Source of the DNA: Pratylenchus scribneri
Lineage: Eukaryota; Nematoda; Chromadorea; Rhabditida; Pratylenchidae
Length of the DNA: 64,000 bases
Direction of reading: 5' to 3'
Assembly (NCBI GenBank): GCA_030063045.1
Contig: JAQSEB010000054.1
Coordinates: forward strand, 372,001 to 436,000
This document shows, in pieces, positions 1 to 10,211 of this stretch. The position numbers were made by a program, and so were the translations under genes. How positions within the stretch are numbered: position 1 is the first letter of the stretch; each line of letters starts with the position of its first letter. The notes below the pieces were generated by a model that had not been told where the DNA came from, made no database searches, and was given only the letters and a program-made list of their open reading frames with translations.

Positions 1-24
1 TTTGAATGGAATGAACCCTAATTT

Positions 25-180
25 GTTTATTTGGAGGAAAATCCGCTTATTTTACAATTTTTTAAAATTTCAAAACAATTAGAATTGGCCACTTTTTAGA
101 GGACAATTAGGGCTTTCAAATGGCATATCGCCTTCCTGAATTGGTTGCTTCCTTCTCGAGATATGGCCAAAAGAATAGCA
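25..180. repeat. Dispersed repeat, 'ATATGGCCAAAAGAAT' family, copy 1
   Basis: This copy carries the block ending CTCGAGATATGGCCAAAAG, preceded by a segment about a mostly AT-rich sequence with TGGCATATCGCCTTCCTGAA. The same block occurs inverted at about 2125-2240 and 55845-55960, so it is a dispersed element, not part of a gene. This copy is cut by the window edge or degraded at its left side. Confidence 0.7.
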
Positions 181-397
181 CAAGTACTTGATATGGCATT
201 ACTCCAACATGGTCACAGTTTTCGGCTAATAAATAAATGAGAAAAGGTTTAAAATAATGGGATATTGGCCATTTAATAGCTCAAAAGAGTACTCAATGAA
301 AAATTCATAATAATTTCACATTATGTGAATAAAATTAATAAATTAATGTCAAAAGAAAATAATGGGATTTATGAGGGAAATAAAAAAAATTAATTAA

Positions 398-799
398 TTA
401 ATTAAAATAAATTAGGTGGAAATTGTGAAGCCAATTTTTCCGGTGGCCAAGCAATGCCATCATTCCCTTCAACTGGTGTTCAACGACGCAATTCCCTTCG
501 GCATCATTCCCAACAAAATAATCCAAATAGCCCAAATCCTTCAAATAATCATCCGCTGGCCAAATTTCGCCGCTTAAGTTCAATTCTTGGCGCAAATTTT
601 TCGCCCATTTTTGTGCACGACGACGAAAATCAAGCTGGAATTGATAAAAAGTGTTCAGCGATGGATGGCATTTTGCCACCGAATTCGCATTTACGCCCGC
701 CAACCCCGTCGGCCCCACCAATTTCCATGCTTCAATCCTCCATTTGTAGCGGGCAATCTCGCTTGGTGGCAAAGGTGAATTATTGGAGGAAAACCACAA
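398..799 (-). pseudogene. Coding-like fragment of unknown identity
   Basis: An open frame of about 133 codons runs on the minus strand with protein-like composition (Trp-, Leu- and Asn-rich, for example RYKWRIEAWKLVGP near its start). I do not recognise the family. There is no good ATG: the frame opens at a TTG. Upstream it abuts a half copy of the 'GACTGAAC / CCAATTTTGAT' MITE family (about 800-870), and no acceptor or donor is obvious. It could be one exon of a gene leaving the window or a fragment truncated by the MITE. The overlapping plus-strand frame has low-complexity Ser/Asn/Pro composition and looks like its shadow. Confidence 0.3.
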
Positions 800-911
800 A
801 TTGGGGCCGTTTTAAATAATTTATCATAGACTGAACTAAATTTTAATCATTTTCTTATCAATTTTTTTTAGTGAATTTTAGAGGGAAAATGTAGTACACC
901 CCAATCCTGGC

Positions 912-1184
912 CAATGATGCGCGCCAGCTATTTTGAGCCCCAGCCCCGGCCCCGGGCCCCTGCTTTTCAGAATTTTAGCTCCGGCCCCAGCCCCGGAGCT
1001 TCCATTATTTCATTTTCAAAAAATATAATTTAACCCTTCAAAATCAAAACAATGACCATAATTTTCGTTAAACTCGGGGCCGGCCCCGGGGCTGTCCCGA
1101 CCCTCAAAAAGTCGGCCCAAGTCCCGGTCCCGAGCCCCGGGTTTTTAGGATCTCAGCCCCGGCCCCGGGGCCCAGGCAGCACTG
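912..1184. mobile_element. GC-rich hAT-like MITE with 8-bp target duplication
   Basis: A 273-bp GC-rich element (CCCCGGCCCC-type runs) sits in AT-rich surroundings. It is flanked by a perfect 8-bp direct repeat ATCCTGGC at 904-911 and 1185-1192. Its ends, CAATGATGC and GCAGCACTG, are imperfect inverted repeats of each other. An 8-bp duplication is typical of hAT-superfamily insertions. It has no coding capacity and is inserted at the end of a copy of another MITE family that continues from about 1189. Confidence 0.7.
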
Positions 1185-1188
1185 ATCC

Positions 1189-1722
1189 TGGCGCCATTTA
1201 TAATAACTCAACACAGACTAAACCAATTTTAGACTGAACCAATTTTGATGATTTTAGTATTAAATTAAAGAGCAGACTTTTGGCTATTAAATAATATTTA
1301 TTTTTATTTAAATTGGTTCAAAATTGATGGAATTATGACCAAAAATCATTCAAAATGACTTTTACTTTGGAATGGATTAGCAAAATTTTTAGTGATTTTT
1401 CGGCCATAACTTCATTAATTTTTTAATGAATTTTTATATCAAAATGAAGAGCTGACTTTTGGCTATCCAATGATACTAATTTTATTTAAATTGGTTCAGA
1501 ATTAATTGAAATTATGCACAAAAAATCATTCAAAATGACTTTTACTATGGATTAGAGAATATTTCAGTAGTTTTTTGGTCATAAATTTAACAATTCTGAA
1601 CCAATTTAAATTAAATTAATTTCATTTGATAGCCAAAAGTCTTCTCTTTAATTTGATATAAAAATTATCAAAATTATTTCTGTCCTTGATGAGTTATTTT
1701 AAACGGCGCCAAGTTAGGCTGT
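1189..1722. repeat. Palindromic MITE family 1 (TTGGCGCC ends), copy
   Basis: The two halves are inverted copies of each other. The left end reads GGCGCCATTTATAATAACTC and the right end GAGTTATTTTAAACGGCGCC. The interior has repeated AAAGAGCAGACTTTTGGCTA blocks in both orientations. Related copies lie at 18958-19303 (complete), about 3795-3905 and about 800-870 (partial). No open frame is present. The structure is a non-autonomous foldback or MITE element. Confidence 0.7.
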
Positions 1723-1857
1723 CTCATCAGAATAATTTACATTTATTTACATCCATCTTCTACCAAAAATATTAAAATTGGTTCAATTATTATAAACGGC
1801 TCCAACTTGGGCTTTTCCCGAGGGAAAAATTGACCCATTTACCTGCCTCTATTTTAG

Positions 1858-3205
1858 GACATTTCGCCTTCTCGATTTGGATTTTATGCAAATAAGACAC
1901 AGCCCACCGCCAATATTATTGGCACCGGCACTTCCTCAATTCGACGACCATTGACTCGTTCCAGTGGAAGCAGTGAATCACCATTGCAATTGGGAATGGC
2001 CGACAAATTGAAGGTACCTAATTTTTGCGTAATGGCCACTTTCTCCCTAATCCATCAGCTTCTTCTCTAATAAGTCAAATTAAATCTAAAAAAGAAAACG
2101 TTTTAAATACCTAAAAGCCATTCTTTTGGCCATATCTCGAGAAGGAAGCAACCAATTCAGGAAGGCGATATGCCATTTGAAAGCCCAAAATGTCCTCAAA
2201 AAAGTGGCCAATTCTAATTGTTTTTGAAATGTTAAAATAATTTGTAAAATAAGCGGCTTTTATTCCTACAACAAATACCGGGTATATTACACTCAAAGAC
2301 ATGTAAAATTTTTAAAGTTTGGATTTCCCAAAATTTTAAATGGCCACTTTGTAGAGGACACTTTGGACTTTCAAATGGTTTATCGTCTTGCTATTTCCAA
2401 TTAGCTATTACCTCGTGTACTATGGGCAAAAGAAAGGTCTTAATAAGTACCCGATGCTAAAATCATCTTTTAACAATTTTTTGTGGCCATTAATTCTGGT
2501 CAAATCAATTACCTGACTTTTTCGGTTGCCTAATGCTAATAAGTCCACTTGACCGAATTCACTTTATTTATGGGGCCAAATTTTATGGCCTTATTAAAGA
2601 TTAATAAGGCATTTACAATCATACTATATTCCCTTTATATAGTTCTTCTTAAATTCCACGGTACTTGTTAAGTTTGTTTCCCCCTTTTTGGGTCACCTTG
2701 GAAAAAGTGAAGGGTCCCCCCTTTGGTGTTAGGGTTTGGGTTTAGAATACATTTGAGATGATTTTTATCACATCCCCATCCCATCCCTAACATATCCCTG
2801 ATTGTGAATGACCCTAACCCCAAACCTGAAGACCCATAGGGGGGACCAAGCACTTTTCATAAAGGGGATACAAACTTAACAAGTACCAATTCCACATCCC
2901 TCAATTAAAATAATCTAAAAATCTCCAAATTTCAGCAATATCAGCAGCAAAATAACACATCATCTTCAAGCGGTGGAGGAAGTCGTTCGGCGAGTATGAG
3001 CCGATTGCCCAGGGCAATGCCAATGGCAACATCAAAAACAACAACGATGATTCCTCCAGTGCCAAATGAGCCACCATCAATTCCATCGCCATTGGCCAAA
3101 ACAATCATTGCTGAAAAGGCGGTAAAAAAGGCAGGAAATTCATGGTTAAGTCGGCTGCGCCGAAAATCATCGACGGGCATTGGAGGAAGCGAAGGCGCAG
3201 GATGA
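1858..3205 (+). CDS. 3' end of an unidentified Ser-rich protein gene (two exons)
   Basis: Two exons are supported. Exon 1858-2013 follows a TTTTAG acceptor and ends AAG|gtacct. Exon 2936-3205 follows TTTCAG and runs to a TGA stop. Both are phase 0 and join cleanly. The encoded C-terminal tail of about 141 residues is low complexity: a Ser/Thr/Arg-rich first exon, a QYQQQNN start to the second exon, a Ser/Gly stretch, a Pro-rich stretch and a basic end (SWLSRLRRKSS). The upstream exons were not found and may lie left of the window. No domain is recognisable, so no function is assigned. The intron holds two unrelated repeats, at 2125-2420 and 2660-2887. Confidence 0.55.
2125..2420. repeat. Dispersed repeat, 'ATATGGCCAAAAGAAT' family, copy 2 (palindromic)
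   Basis: This copy starts with ATTCTTTTGGCCATATCTCG and is followed by a diverged inverted version of itself (TGGCCACTTTGTAGAGGACA, then TTATCGTCTTGC...), so it is a foldback structure. It matches copies at 25-180 and 55845-56140. It lies inside the intron of the gene ending at 3205. Confidence 0.65.
2660..2887. mobile_element. 228-bp MITE with 18-bp terminal inverted repeats and 8-bp duplication
   Basis: The ends are a perfect 18-bp inverted repeat (GGTACTTGTTAAGTTTGT at left, its complement at right). The element is flanked by the 8-bp direct repeat AATTCCAC at 2652-2659 and 2888-2895. It is non-coding. The 8-bp duplication again suggests mobilisation by a hAT-type transposase. It lies in the last intron of the gene ending at 3205. 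Confidence 0.85.
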
Positions 3206-3423
3206 ATAAATTTAATAGAAGAGAGATGAGCAATTTGAACGTTTAATGATTAATTATTTTGTATAATTCCTATTTAATTTCCATTTAATCCAAATCCCAG
3301 AGGCTCCCGAACCCGAGGCCCACCTTTTTTAATTCTATAACAAAGAAAATTAATTGAATAAAAACTGGATTTTTCTTCATTCTCTTTTATTATCAATTTC
3401 CATTTAATCCAGTTGTAAATCCG

Positions 3424-3790
3424 GAAAATAGGGAAAATTAATTCTTTCCGGTTAAAACTTTCCGGAAAACAGGCGGAATTAATTCTTTCCGGTTAAAACT
3501 TTCCGGAAACTAGGCGGAATTAATTCTTTCCGGTTAAAACTTTCTGGAAACCAGGCGGAATTAATTCTTTCCGGTTAAAACTTTCCGGAAACCAGGCGGA
3601 ATTAATTCTTTCCGGTTAAAACTTTCCGGAAACTAGGCGGAATTAATTCTTTCCGGTTAAAACTTTCCGGAAACCAGGCGGAATTAATTCTTTCCGGTTA
3701 AAACTTTCCGGAAACCAGGCGGAATTAATTCTTTCCGGTTAAAACTTTCCGGAAACCAGGCGGAATTAATTCTTTCCGGGGGTGGGGGGG
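3424..3790. repeat. Minisatellite, about 40-bp unit with TTCCGG motif, about nine copies
   Basis: Nearly identical units of about 40 bp contain TTAAAACTTTCCGGAAACC and GGCGGAATTAATTCTTTCCG. They end in a poly-G run at about 3779-3795. The array lies in the spacer between two convergent genes (stops at 3205 and 4105). Its complement contains TTCCGGAAAGTTTTA, which is also the core of the minisatellite at 13380-14130. Confidence 0.9.
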
Positions 3791-3794
3791 GGGG

Positions 3795-3905
3795 GAACTT
3801 CACGCCATTTAAAATAATTCATCAAGGAATGAACCAAATTTAATGATTTTGATACCAAATTAAAGAGCAGATTCTTGGCTATCCAATGATGTTAAATTTA
3901 TTAAG
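3795..3905. repeat. Fragment of palindromic MITE family 1
   Basis: The fragment carries ACGCCATTTAAAATAATTCA followed by CAAATTAAAGAGCAGATTCT, diagnostic blocks of the family whose intact copy is at 18958-19303. Only one half is present. The remaining spacer up to 4104 shows nothing else recognisable. Confidence 0.6.
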
Positions 3906-4104
3906 CCAATTTGATAAGAGAATGCCAAATTTTACCAAGAAAATGCTCTGCTGAAGGGAACCAAGGATAATTTGGTAGGGTGGCCCATAAAGGAAAAGTA
4001 CCCTTTGCCTCAAATTTAAAATATAAACAAGTAATAATAAAATGTAATTTATTTATTCACAAATATTCGGGTATATTTAATTCAAAATATATGTATATTA
4101 TGCA

Positions 4105-7100
4105 TTAATTAATTGGTTTTGGTTCATATTTGGCATTTCTCATCAACAATTGATTTTTTCCGCAGGCCCAAAATGCATCCATCAACCGCATCATCCCCGT
4201 GTCTTTTGGCCTCTCCAATCCTCGTTGTTTCCTCTTCTTCATAATTGAAATGAATTCACGCTGGGACAATTGGCCATCCTGATAGAAGGAAAAAATGATT
4301 TTTTAAATTAATTATTTAATTAAATATTATTTAAATATTTTTATAAAAAAAATAAATTAAAATTAATTTAAATATTATTATTAAATTTACCCCATTTTCG
4401 TCGAACAAATCGAAGATAACTTCCACAATTGAATCGCTTAAATTGACTCCGGTGATTTTTCGTGCAACTTTCTGAAAATTCAAAAAAGCTTAGAATTTTT
4501 GCTGCTAAAAATTATATATTTTTTTCATTCAAAATTATAGGTGAAGGATCGAATTTACCTGAAGCAATTCCTTTGAAAGTGATTTTCCAGCCAATTTGTA
4601 AAAATGCAGTGCCAAATCGACCTTGTCAATGTGATAAATGAAGGCAAAAAAGTCATTGACCTCGCCGAATGAAACACCCTTAAAATTTGTTTTTAAAAAA
4701 AATTAAATTTTATTATGACTAATATTTAATTTATTATAAATATTTAATTTTTTTTTAAATTCAACCCACCTTCTTTTCTTGGCCATCTTTCCCACTGTAT
4801 CTGCGTCGAACTCGTTTCAGCATCCTTTTCTGACGTTTATCCGGCAAATCCGAATGGATGAGTAGCAATTCGGCAAAAGAAATCTGAAAAGGACGAATTA
4901 AATTGTGTATTTGAATGGCACAACAATACCTCCGAAATAATTCCCTCTGGTCCTGATTCAGGATCTCGTCTTTCAAATTCAATTTTCAATATGTCACGAT
5001 GCAAATCTTGCTAAATTGAGAAAGGTTTAATATTTAATTTCATTGCGATAAAGGCAATTTTAATGAATTGGATGGAGTACTGAAAGTATATTTTTTAAAT
5101 TAATAAATAATTGCTTAACATCCATTTTTAAGTATATTTTTGAATGATATTCAATCAGAAAATGTGTTTTTGATTGTTTAATTGTAATTGTAATTTTCGA
5201 TTGTAATTGTAATTTGCGATTGTAATTGTAATTTGCGATTGTAATTGTAATTTGTGAATTGTAATTGTAATTTGCGATTGTAATTGTAATTTGCGATTGT
5301 AATTGTAATTTGTGAATTGTAATTGTAATTTGCGATTGTAATTGTAATTTGCGATTGTAATTGTAATTTGCGATTGTAATTGTAATTTGTGAATTGTAAT
5401 TGTAATTTGCGATTGTAATTGTAATTTGCGATTGTAATTGTAATTTGCGATTGTAATTAATTTGCGAATTGTAATTGTAATTTGTGAATTGTAATTGTAA
5501 TTTGCGATTGTAATTGTAATTTGCGATTGTAATTAATTTGCGAATTGTAATTGTAATTTGTGAATTGTAATTGTAATTTGCGATTGTAATTGTAATTTGC
5601 GATTGTAATTGTAATTTGTGAATTGTAATTGTAATTTGCGATTGTAATTGTAATTTGCGATTGTAATTAATTTGCGAATTGTAATTGTAATTTGTGAATT
5701 GTAATTGTAATTTGCGATTGTAATTGTAATTTGCGATTGTAATTGTAATTTGCGATTGTAATTGTAATTTGCGATTGTAATTGTAATTTGCGATTGTAAT
5801 TGTAATTTGTGAATTGTAATTGTAATTTGCGATTGTAATTGTAATTTGCGATTGTAATTGTAATTTGTGAATTGTAATTGTAATTTGCGATTGTAATTGT
5901 AATTTGCGATTGTAATTGTAATTTGCGATTGTAATTGTAATTTGCGATTGTAATTGTAATTTGCGATTGTAATTGTAATTTCCGATTGTAATTGTAATTT
6001 GCGATTGTAATTGTAATTTGCGATTGTAATTGTAATTTGTGAATTGTAATTGTAATTTGCGATTGTAATTGTAATTTGCGATTGTAATTGTAATTTGCGA
6101 TTGTAATTAATTTGCGAATTGTAATTGTAATTTGCGATTGTAATTGTAATTTGCGATTGTAATTGTAATTTGCGATTGTAATTGTAATTTGTGAATTGTA
6201 ATTGTAATTTGCGATTGTAATTGTAATTTGCGATTGTAATTGTAATTTGCGATTGTAATTGTAATTTGCGATTGTAATTGTAATTTTCGATTGTAATTGT
6301 AATTTGCGATTGTAATTGTAATTTTCGATTGTAATTGTAATTTCCGATTGTAATTGTAATTTGCGATTGTAATTGTAATTTGCGATTGTAATTGTAATTT
6401 GTGAATTGTAATTGTAATTTGCGATTGTAATTGTAATTTGCGATTGTAATTGTAATTTGCGATTGTAATTGTAATTTGCGATTGTAATTGTAATTTCCGA
6501 TTGTAATTGTAATTTGCGATTGTAATTGTAATTTGCGATTGTAATTGTAATTTGTGAATTGTAATTGTAATTTGCGATTGTAATTGTAATTTGCGATTGT
6601 AATTGTAATTTGCGATTGTAATTGTAATTTGCGATTGTAATTGTAATTTTCGATTGTAATTGTAATTGTGTTCCTCTTTTTGATTAAATGAACAAATAAT
6701 TGCAAATGTTTTTTGATTGATTATTTAAAATAAGATATAGTTTCAAAAACATAATAACGTTCAGCCTAGATCTACATATATATAGGAAAATTTACAAAAA
6801 TCACAATTATGGTTTTAAAAAAAACTCAAACAAAAACTCATTTTTTGAAAATTTAAAAAATTTTTAAAGGACCTCAATTATGATGAAATATTTTACAATT
6901 AAATTACCTGAAATTTTAAAAATGTTTCAATGTTCAATTTTCGCCCATCTGTTGCATCGTCCCCAAAGAAATGTTTAGTGATTGCCTGCAATAGAAATGA
7001 ATTGACTATTTCTTTAAAAAAAATTGAATCAAAAATTACCGAATTTTTGCTCGATTTCACAAATGTCCCAGTTCCTGTGATATGGTCTCGATGCCTTTGG

Positions 7101-8575
7101 CCAACATTCGACTGGGAAAGGACCAATTCTTGGACTTTTTCAAACTCCTAAAATGGTGTGAAATTCTTTAAAAATTATGCCTCTTCTTTACCTGATGATC
7201 CAATTCCCCATCGCCATTCAAATCGAAAACGTGAAATGCCAATTTGAATTCACTGGGTGAGGCTGAAAAACCACCGTAAATTAAATTGGTGGAATTATAG
7301 TCGCAAACTTGACAAAAGTGTCATCAAAAAGAGATAATCGCCAAAATTGATCAGCCCACCGGTATTGCCCAACCAATAGAAAATGCTGGCCTCATCCGAA
7401 AATTGGACATGAACCTAAATTGTTCACGGTTTTTAAAATGGAAGATTAAATTTTTTGTTGGTCTGATTGTAATGGGTTTAATTTAGAATTAAGTTAATTA
7501 AGTTGGTTTAAAACCTTTTTGTCCTTTTTTCTTACTTACTTATTTCCCGCTATTAATTATTTTTTATGTCATTTTTTGGTTCGAAATAATTTATAAACCA
7601 GTCTATTCTATACTTTAAAATAAATCTTACAATAATTTTTTAGATATCAATAATTTAATTTGAATAAAATTATCTGACTGAGTTTAATCTTAAACTATAA
7701 AAAAATAATTAAACTACTTAATTTTGCACTGTCATCCCTTTTTCCAAATAAGCCAAAAAACAACAATTTTAATAAAATTAAAAGAATTCTACCTGATTTG
7801 CATTGAATTGCTTGTATTTGTCGAGTCCATATTTGCGTGGTTGCATCACCCCCGGGGTCAATGAGCGAACAAAATCTTCGGGCGTCATGAAAATGTCGAA
7901 TGTGCCATCGTCGTATTGCAGTTTGATTGTGGCAAAATAGCGAAAAATTTTATCCGGCGATGAATATGCCCGAATTCGGTCCTGTAAAAAGAATAAATGA
8001 ATAATCGAAATATTTAATTTTTAAAAAGGATGATATTTATTTTGCCGAAAACATTGAAATTATCAAAAAAGTGTTCATAATTCCAAAATAATTATAATAG
8101 TTTAAGGGTTTGTCCCACACATTCACAAACCAAATATACCCAAAATTGGATAGAGCTGGTCAAGACGCATTCAATGTTATATAATTTGGTTATGGTTTGG
8201 TCAACAATTAAATTAAAGGGTTTTAAACGGTTTAAACCACATTTTTGATTTTTGGTTCAAAACTAAGTTAGAATTGGTTAAACCTATGCCAAAACATAAT
8301 CAAAATGCGTCTTGACCAGATCGATTGATTGAGTATAAGGTTTCGGTATCTCTGATAAATTTTTGAACCGTTTTTCGTTGCTATTCTTCGGCAATTTTAA
8401 TATATTTTTCGACAAATAATAAATATTCAAATTTTGAAAAAAAAAAACACCTCATAGTGAATTATTCTCCTCTCCCGAAAGCCATTCTTTTGCTTCTTTT
8501 TCAAAATATTGGATCCATAAATTGAGCAATTCACTTCTTCCACATTCGAAGACGCATTCTCTGAAATAATTAATG
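4105..8575 (-). CDS. MICU1: MICU1-type regulator of the mitochondrial calcium uniporter (N-terminal exon uncertain)
   Basis: MICU1 senses calcium in the mitochondrial intermembrane space and gates the MCU uniporter. About ten exons on the minus strand translate in order to the family's signature parts. The first (about 8575-8453) is a basic stretch, [11 protein letters not shown]. The next (about 7983-7797) has [20 protein letters not shown] and [13 protein letters not shown]. Then come [19 protein letters not shown], a first EF hand [12 protein letters not shown] (about 7260-7190), [41 protein letters not shown], a second EF hand [12 protein letters not shown], and the end [19 protein letters not shown] before TAA. 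Both EF hands keep canonical acidic ligands. The intron at about 4995-6905 is swollen by a 1.5-kb minisatellite. No start codon is visible in frame in the first recognised exon, so the targeting sequence must come from an upstream exon. It lies about 220 bp downstream of the preceding gene, as in an operon. Confidence 0.88.
5180..6672. repeat. 1.5-kb minisatellite, 19-20-bp unit, in a MICU1 intron
   Basis: The unit is GATTGTAATTGTAATTTGC, repeated some 75 times, with recurring 20-bp variants GTGAATTGTAATTGTAATTT and occasional TTTTCGA or TTTCCGA versions. The unit lacks stops in one minus-strand frame, which creates an artefactual 390-codon open frame of repeated Ile-Thr/Asn-Tyr. That frame is not a gene. 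The array lies entirely within one MICU1 intron, flanked by good splice sites. Confidence 0.95.
8105..8345. mobile_element. MITE family 2 (TGGTCAAGACGCATT ends), copy with one internal unit
   Basis: The left end TATACCCAAAATTGGATAGA followed by GCTGGTCAAGACGCATT is mirrored at the right by AATGCGTCTTGACCAGATCG up to GAGTATA, giving terminal inverted repeats of about 35 bp. The interior carries a single GGTTTAAACGG-type unit. Other copies are at 15845-16125, 49370-49895 and 57925-58100. This copy lies in a MICU1 intron. Confidence 0.75.
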
Positions 8576-8796
8576 GCCATAATTTACAGTTAAAATATAT
8601 TTATAAATTGTATTAAAAATAAAATATTTTCATAATTTTTAAAATTTAAAAAAAAATGTAAAATTAAAATAAAATAAATTTTTTAAACATTTTTCAATTA
8701 AATAAATAGTAAAATATTTAAAATGGATAAACCAAAAAAAGTAAAATTTTTAATGTTATCATTATCAAGCACAAAATATTCCACATTTTTTTTCCT

Positions 8797-10039
8797 CTAA
8801 GACATATTCACAATCAACAAAAATAAAAGAACAATAATTCCGGCTATGAAAACAAAACGCATCAACTCGTCGTCTTGGTCAAATGGAATTTCCGTAATTT
8901 TGTCAGAAGACGAACCATTTTCTTTGTTTTGTTCCTCCTTTTGTTGTCCATTTTCGGCAGGCTTTTCCTCCTCTTCTTCAATTGTGGCCGCATCCGCTTT
9001 GAAATGTTTTTCATACAGCCTTTTGCCATGGTACATAAACCTGAAGAAATTATTAATTTAATTATTTTTAATAAATTATTTTTATTATATATTTTAAATA
9101 TTTTTAATTTCCATTTAATAATTAATTTTTAATTATATATATTTTATTTAATTTTAATTAAATATTTAATTTTTATTAATTTTATTTAATATTAAAAAAT
9201 TAATTTATTTTTAATTTTTGCTATAAATTATTTTCCATTTTTATAATTAATTTCTAATTAAATGTTTTTTTTTTATTAATTTTATTTAATTTTAAAAAAT
9301 AAAACATTTACCATTTATGATCGATGAAAAGTGGGGCGGCAAGCAATGAAAAAAGTACGACATAATATTTGATTTGGGGTCGAAGGCCGGGCCAAATGTA
9401 CGGTCTTTTTCGATAAGGTGCCTCAGCTTAAATATCAAAAAATAATTACGAATTTTGTGAAGAGAAAAACGCACAAAAATCCGTGTATCCTTTGCCAGCC
9501 TTTCGATCCGTATAATGGAATCGATCGCGATGTGCGATTCGCCGTGTGCCAAAAATTGTATAATCAAATGGATGTTCTTCTGGATATTTCCCGGTGCGAG
9601 CGCATTTTGCCTTAAAGCAAGGATGAATATTTAAAATAATTTTTTTGTTTATTTATTAATTGAGAGCGTCTTTGGGAACATCAAAATATATAATTTTTGG
9701 CTTTTTTTTATTGCATTTTTTATATGGAATTTTCAATAAAAAGTGCTAAAATACGGAAAAAATAGGTCAAAAAATTACATGAAAAAATTAATTAATGTGC
9801 TTTTCTAATCAATTCGATACATAAAAATAGCTCAAACTCAAAAATTTACTCCCCATTTATTAATATTTAAATTAATAATTTGTGTTAATTTCGATGCCCA
9901 CCTCTTCTTCAATCTCTTTTTTGGTGCGTAAACCGCTTCCTGGCCAATAAATTTTCCCATGTGTCCGAAATCGAAATGACATTGCCGAATAATTTGGTGC
10001 CGTTGGCAACAATTTTGGTCGCAGTAATATAATCAGCAT
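8797..10039 (-). CDS. Hypothetical two-pass membrane protein, about 210 aa
   Basis: Four exons join with consistent phases: 10039-9902, 9610-9475, 9426-9312 and 9040-8797. The total is 633 nt including the stop. The protein has a basic N-terminal part (THGKIYWPGSGLRTKKEIEE), then HPFDYTIFGTRRIAHRDRFH, then RKRPYIWPGLRPQIKYY leading into a hydrophobic segment (VVLFSLLAAPLFI). A very acidic, Glu-rich linker follows, and a C-terminal transmembrane segment (FVFIAGIIVLLFLLIV) lies just before the stop. I do not recognise the family. It sits 172 bp after INTS9 and about 220 bp before MICU1, so it is probably the sixth gene of the operon. Alternatively, a donor (gtgaat) just before the stop could splice the TM segment in frame to the first recognised MICU1 exon. 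The translation start could also be the ATG at 9982. Confidence 0.65.
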
Positions 10040-10211
10040 TCTGTGAAAAATGTAAAAATATTTAAAAAAAATTAAATTGGACAATATTTATTGATTGATT
10101 GTGAAATCATAAATTAATAAAAAAAAATATTAATTTTCTAAATATTTATTTATACAAAAAAAAACAAAAATGAAAATTGGTCAAATAAATTAAAAATTTC
10201 ATTTTTCTTCA

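Noticed and set aside
5180..6672. Possible CRISPR-like or other spacer array
   Set aside because: Units are contiguous with no unique spacers, and the genome is eukaryotic.
5533..6705. 390-codon minus-strand open frame of [15 protein letters not shown] repeats
   Set aside because: It is the stop-free translation of a 19-20-bp minisatellite inside a MICU1 intron; it has no non-repetitive part and no splice logic.
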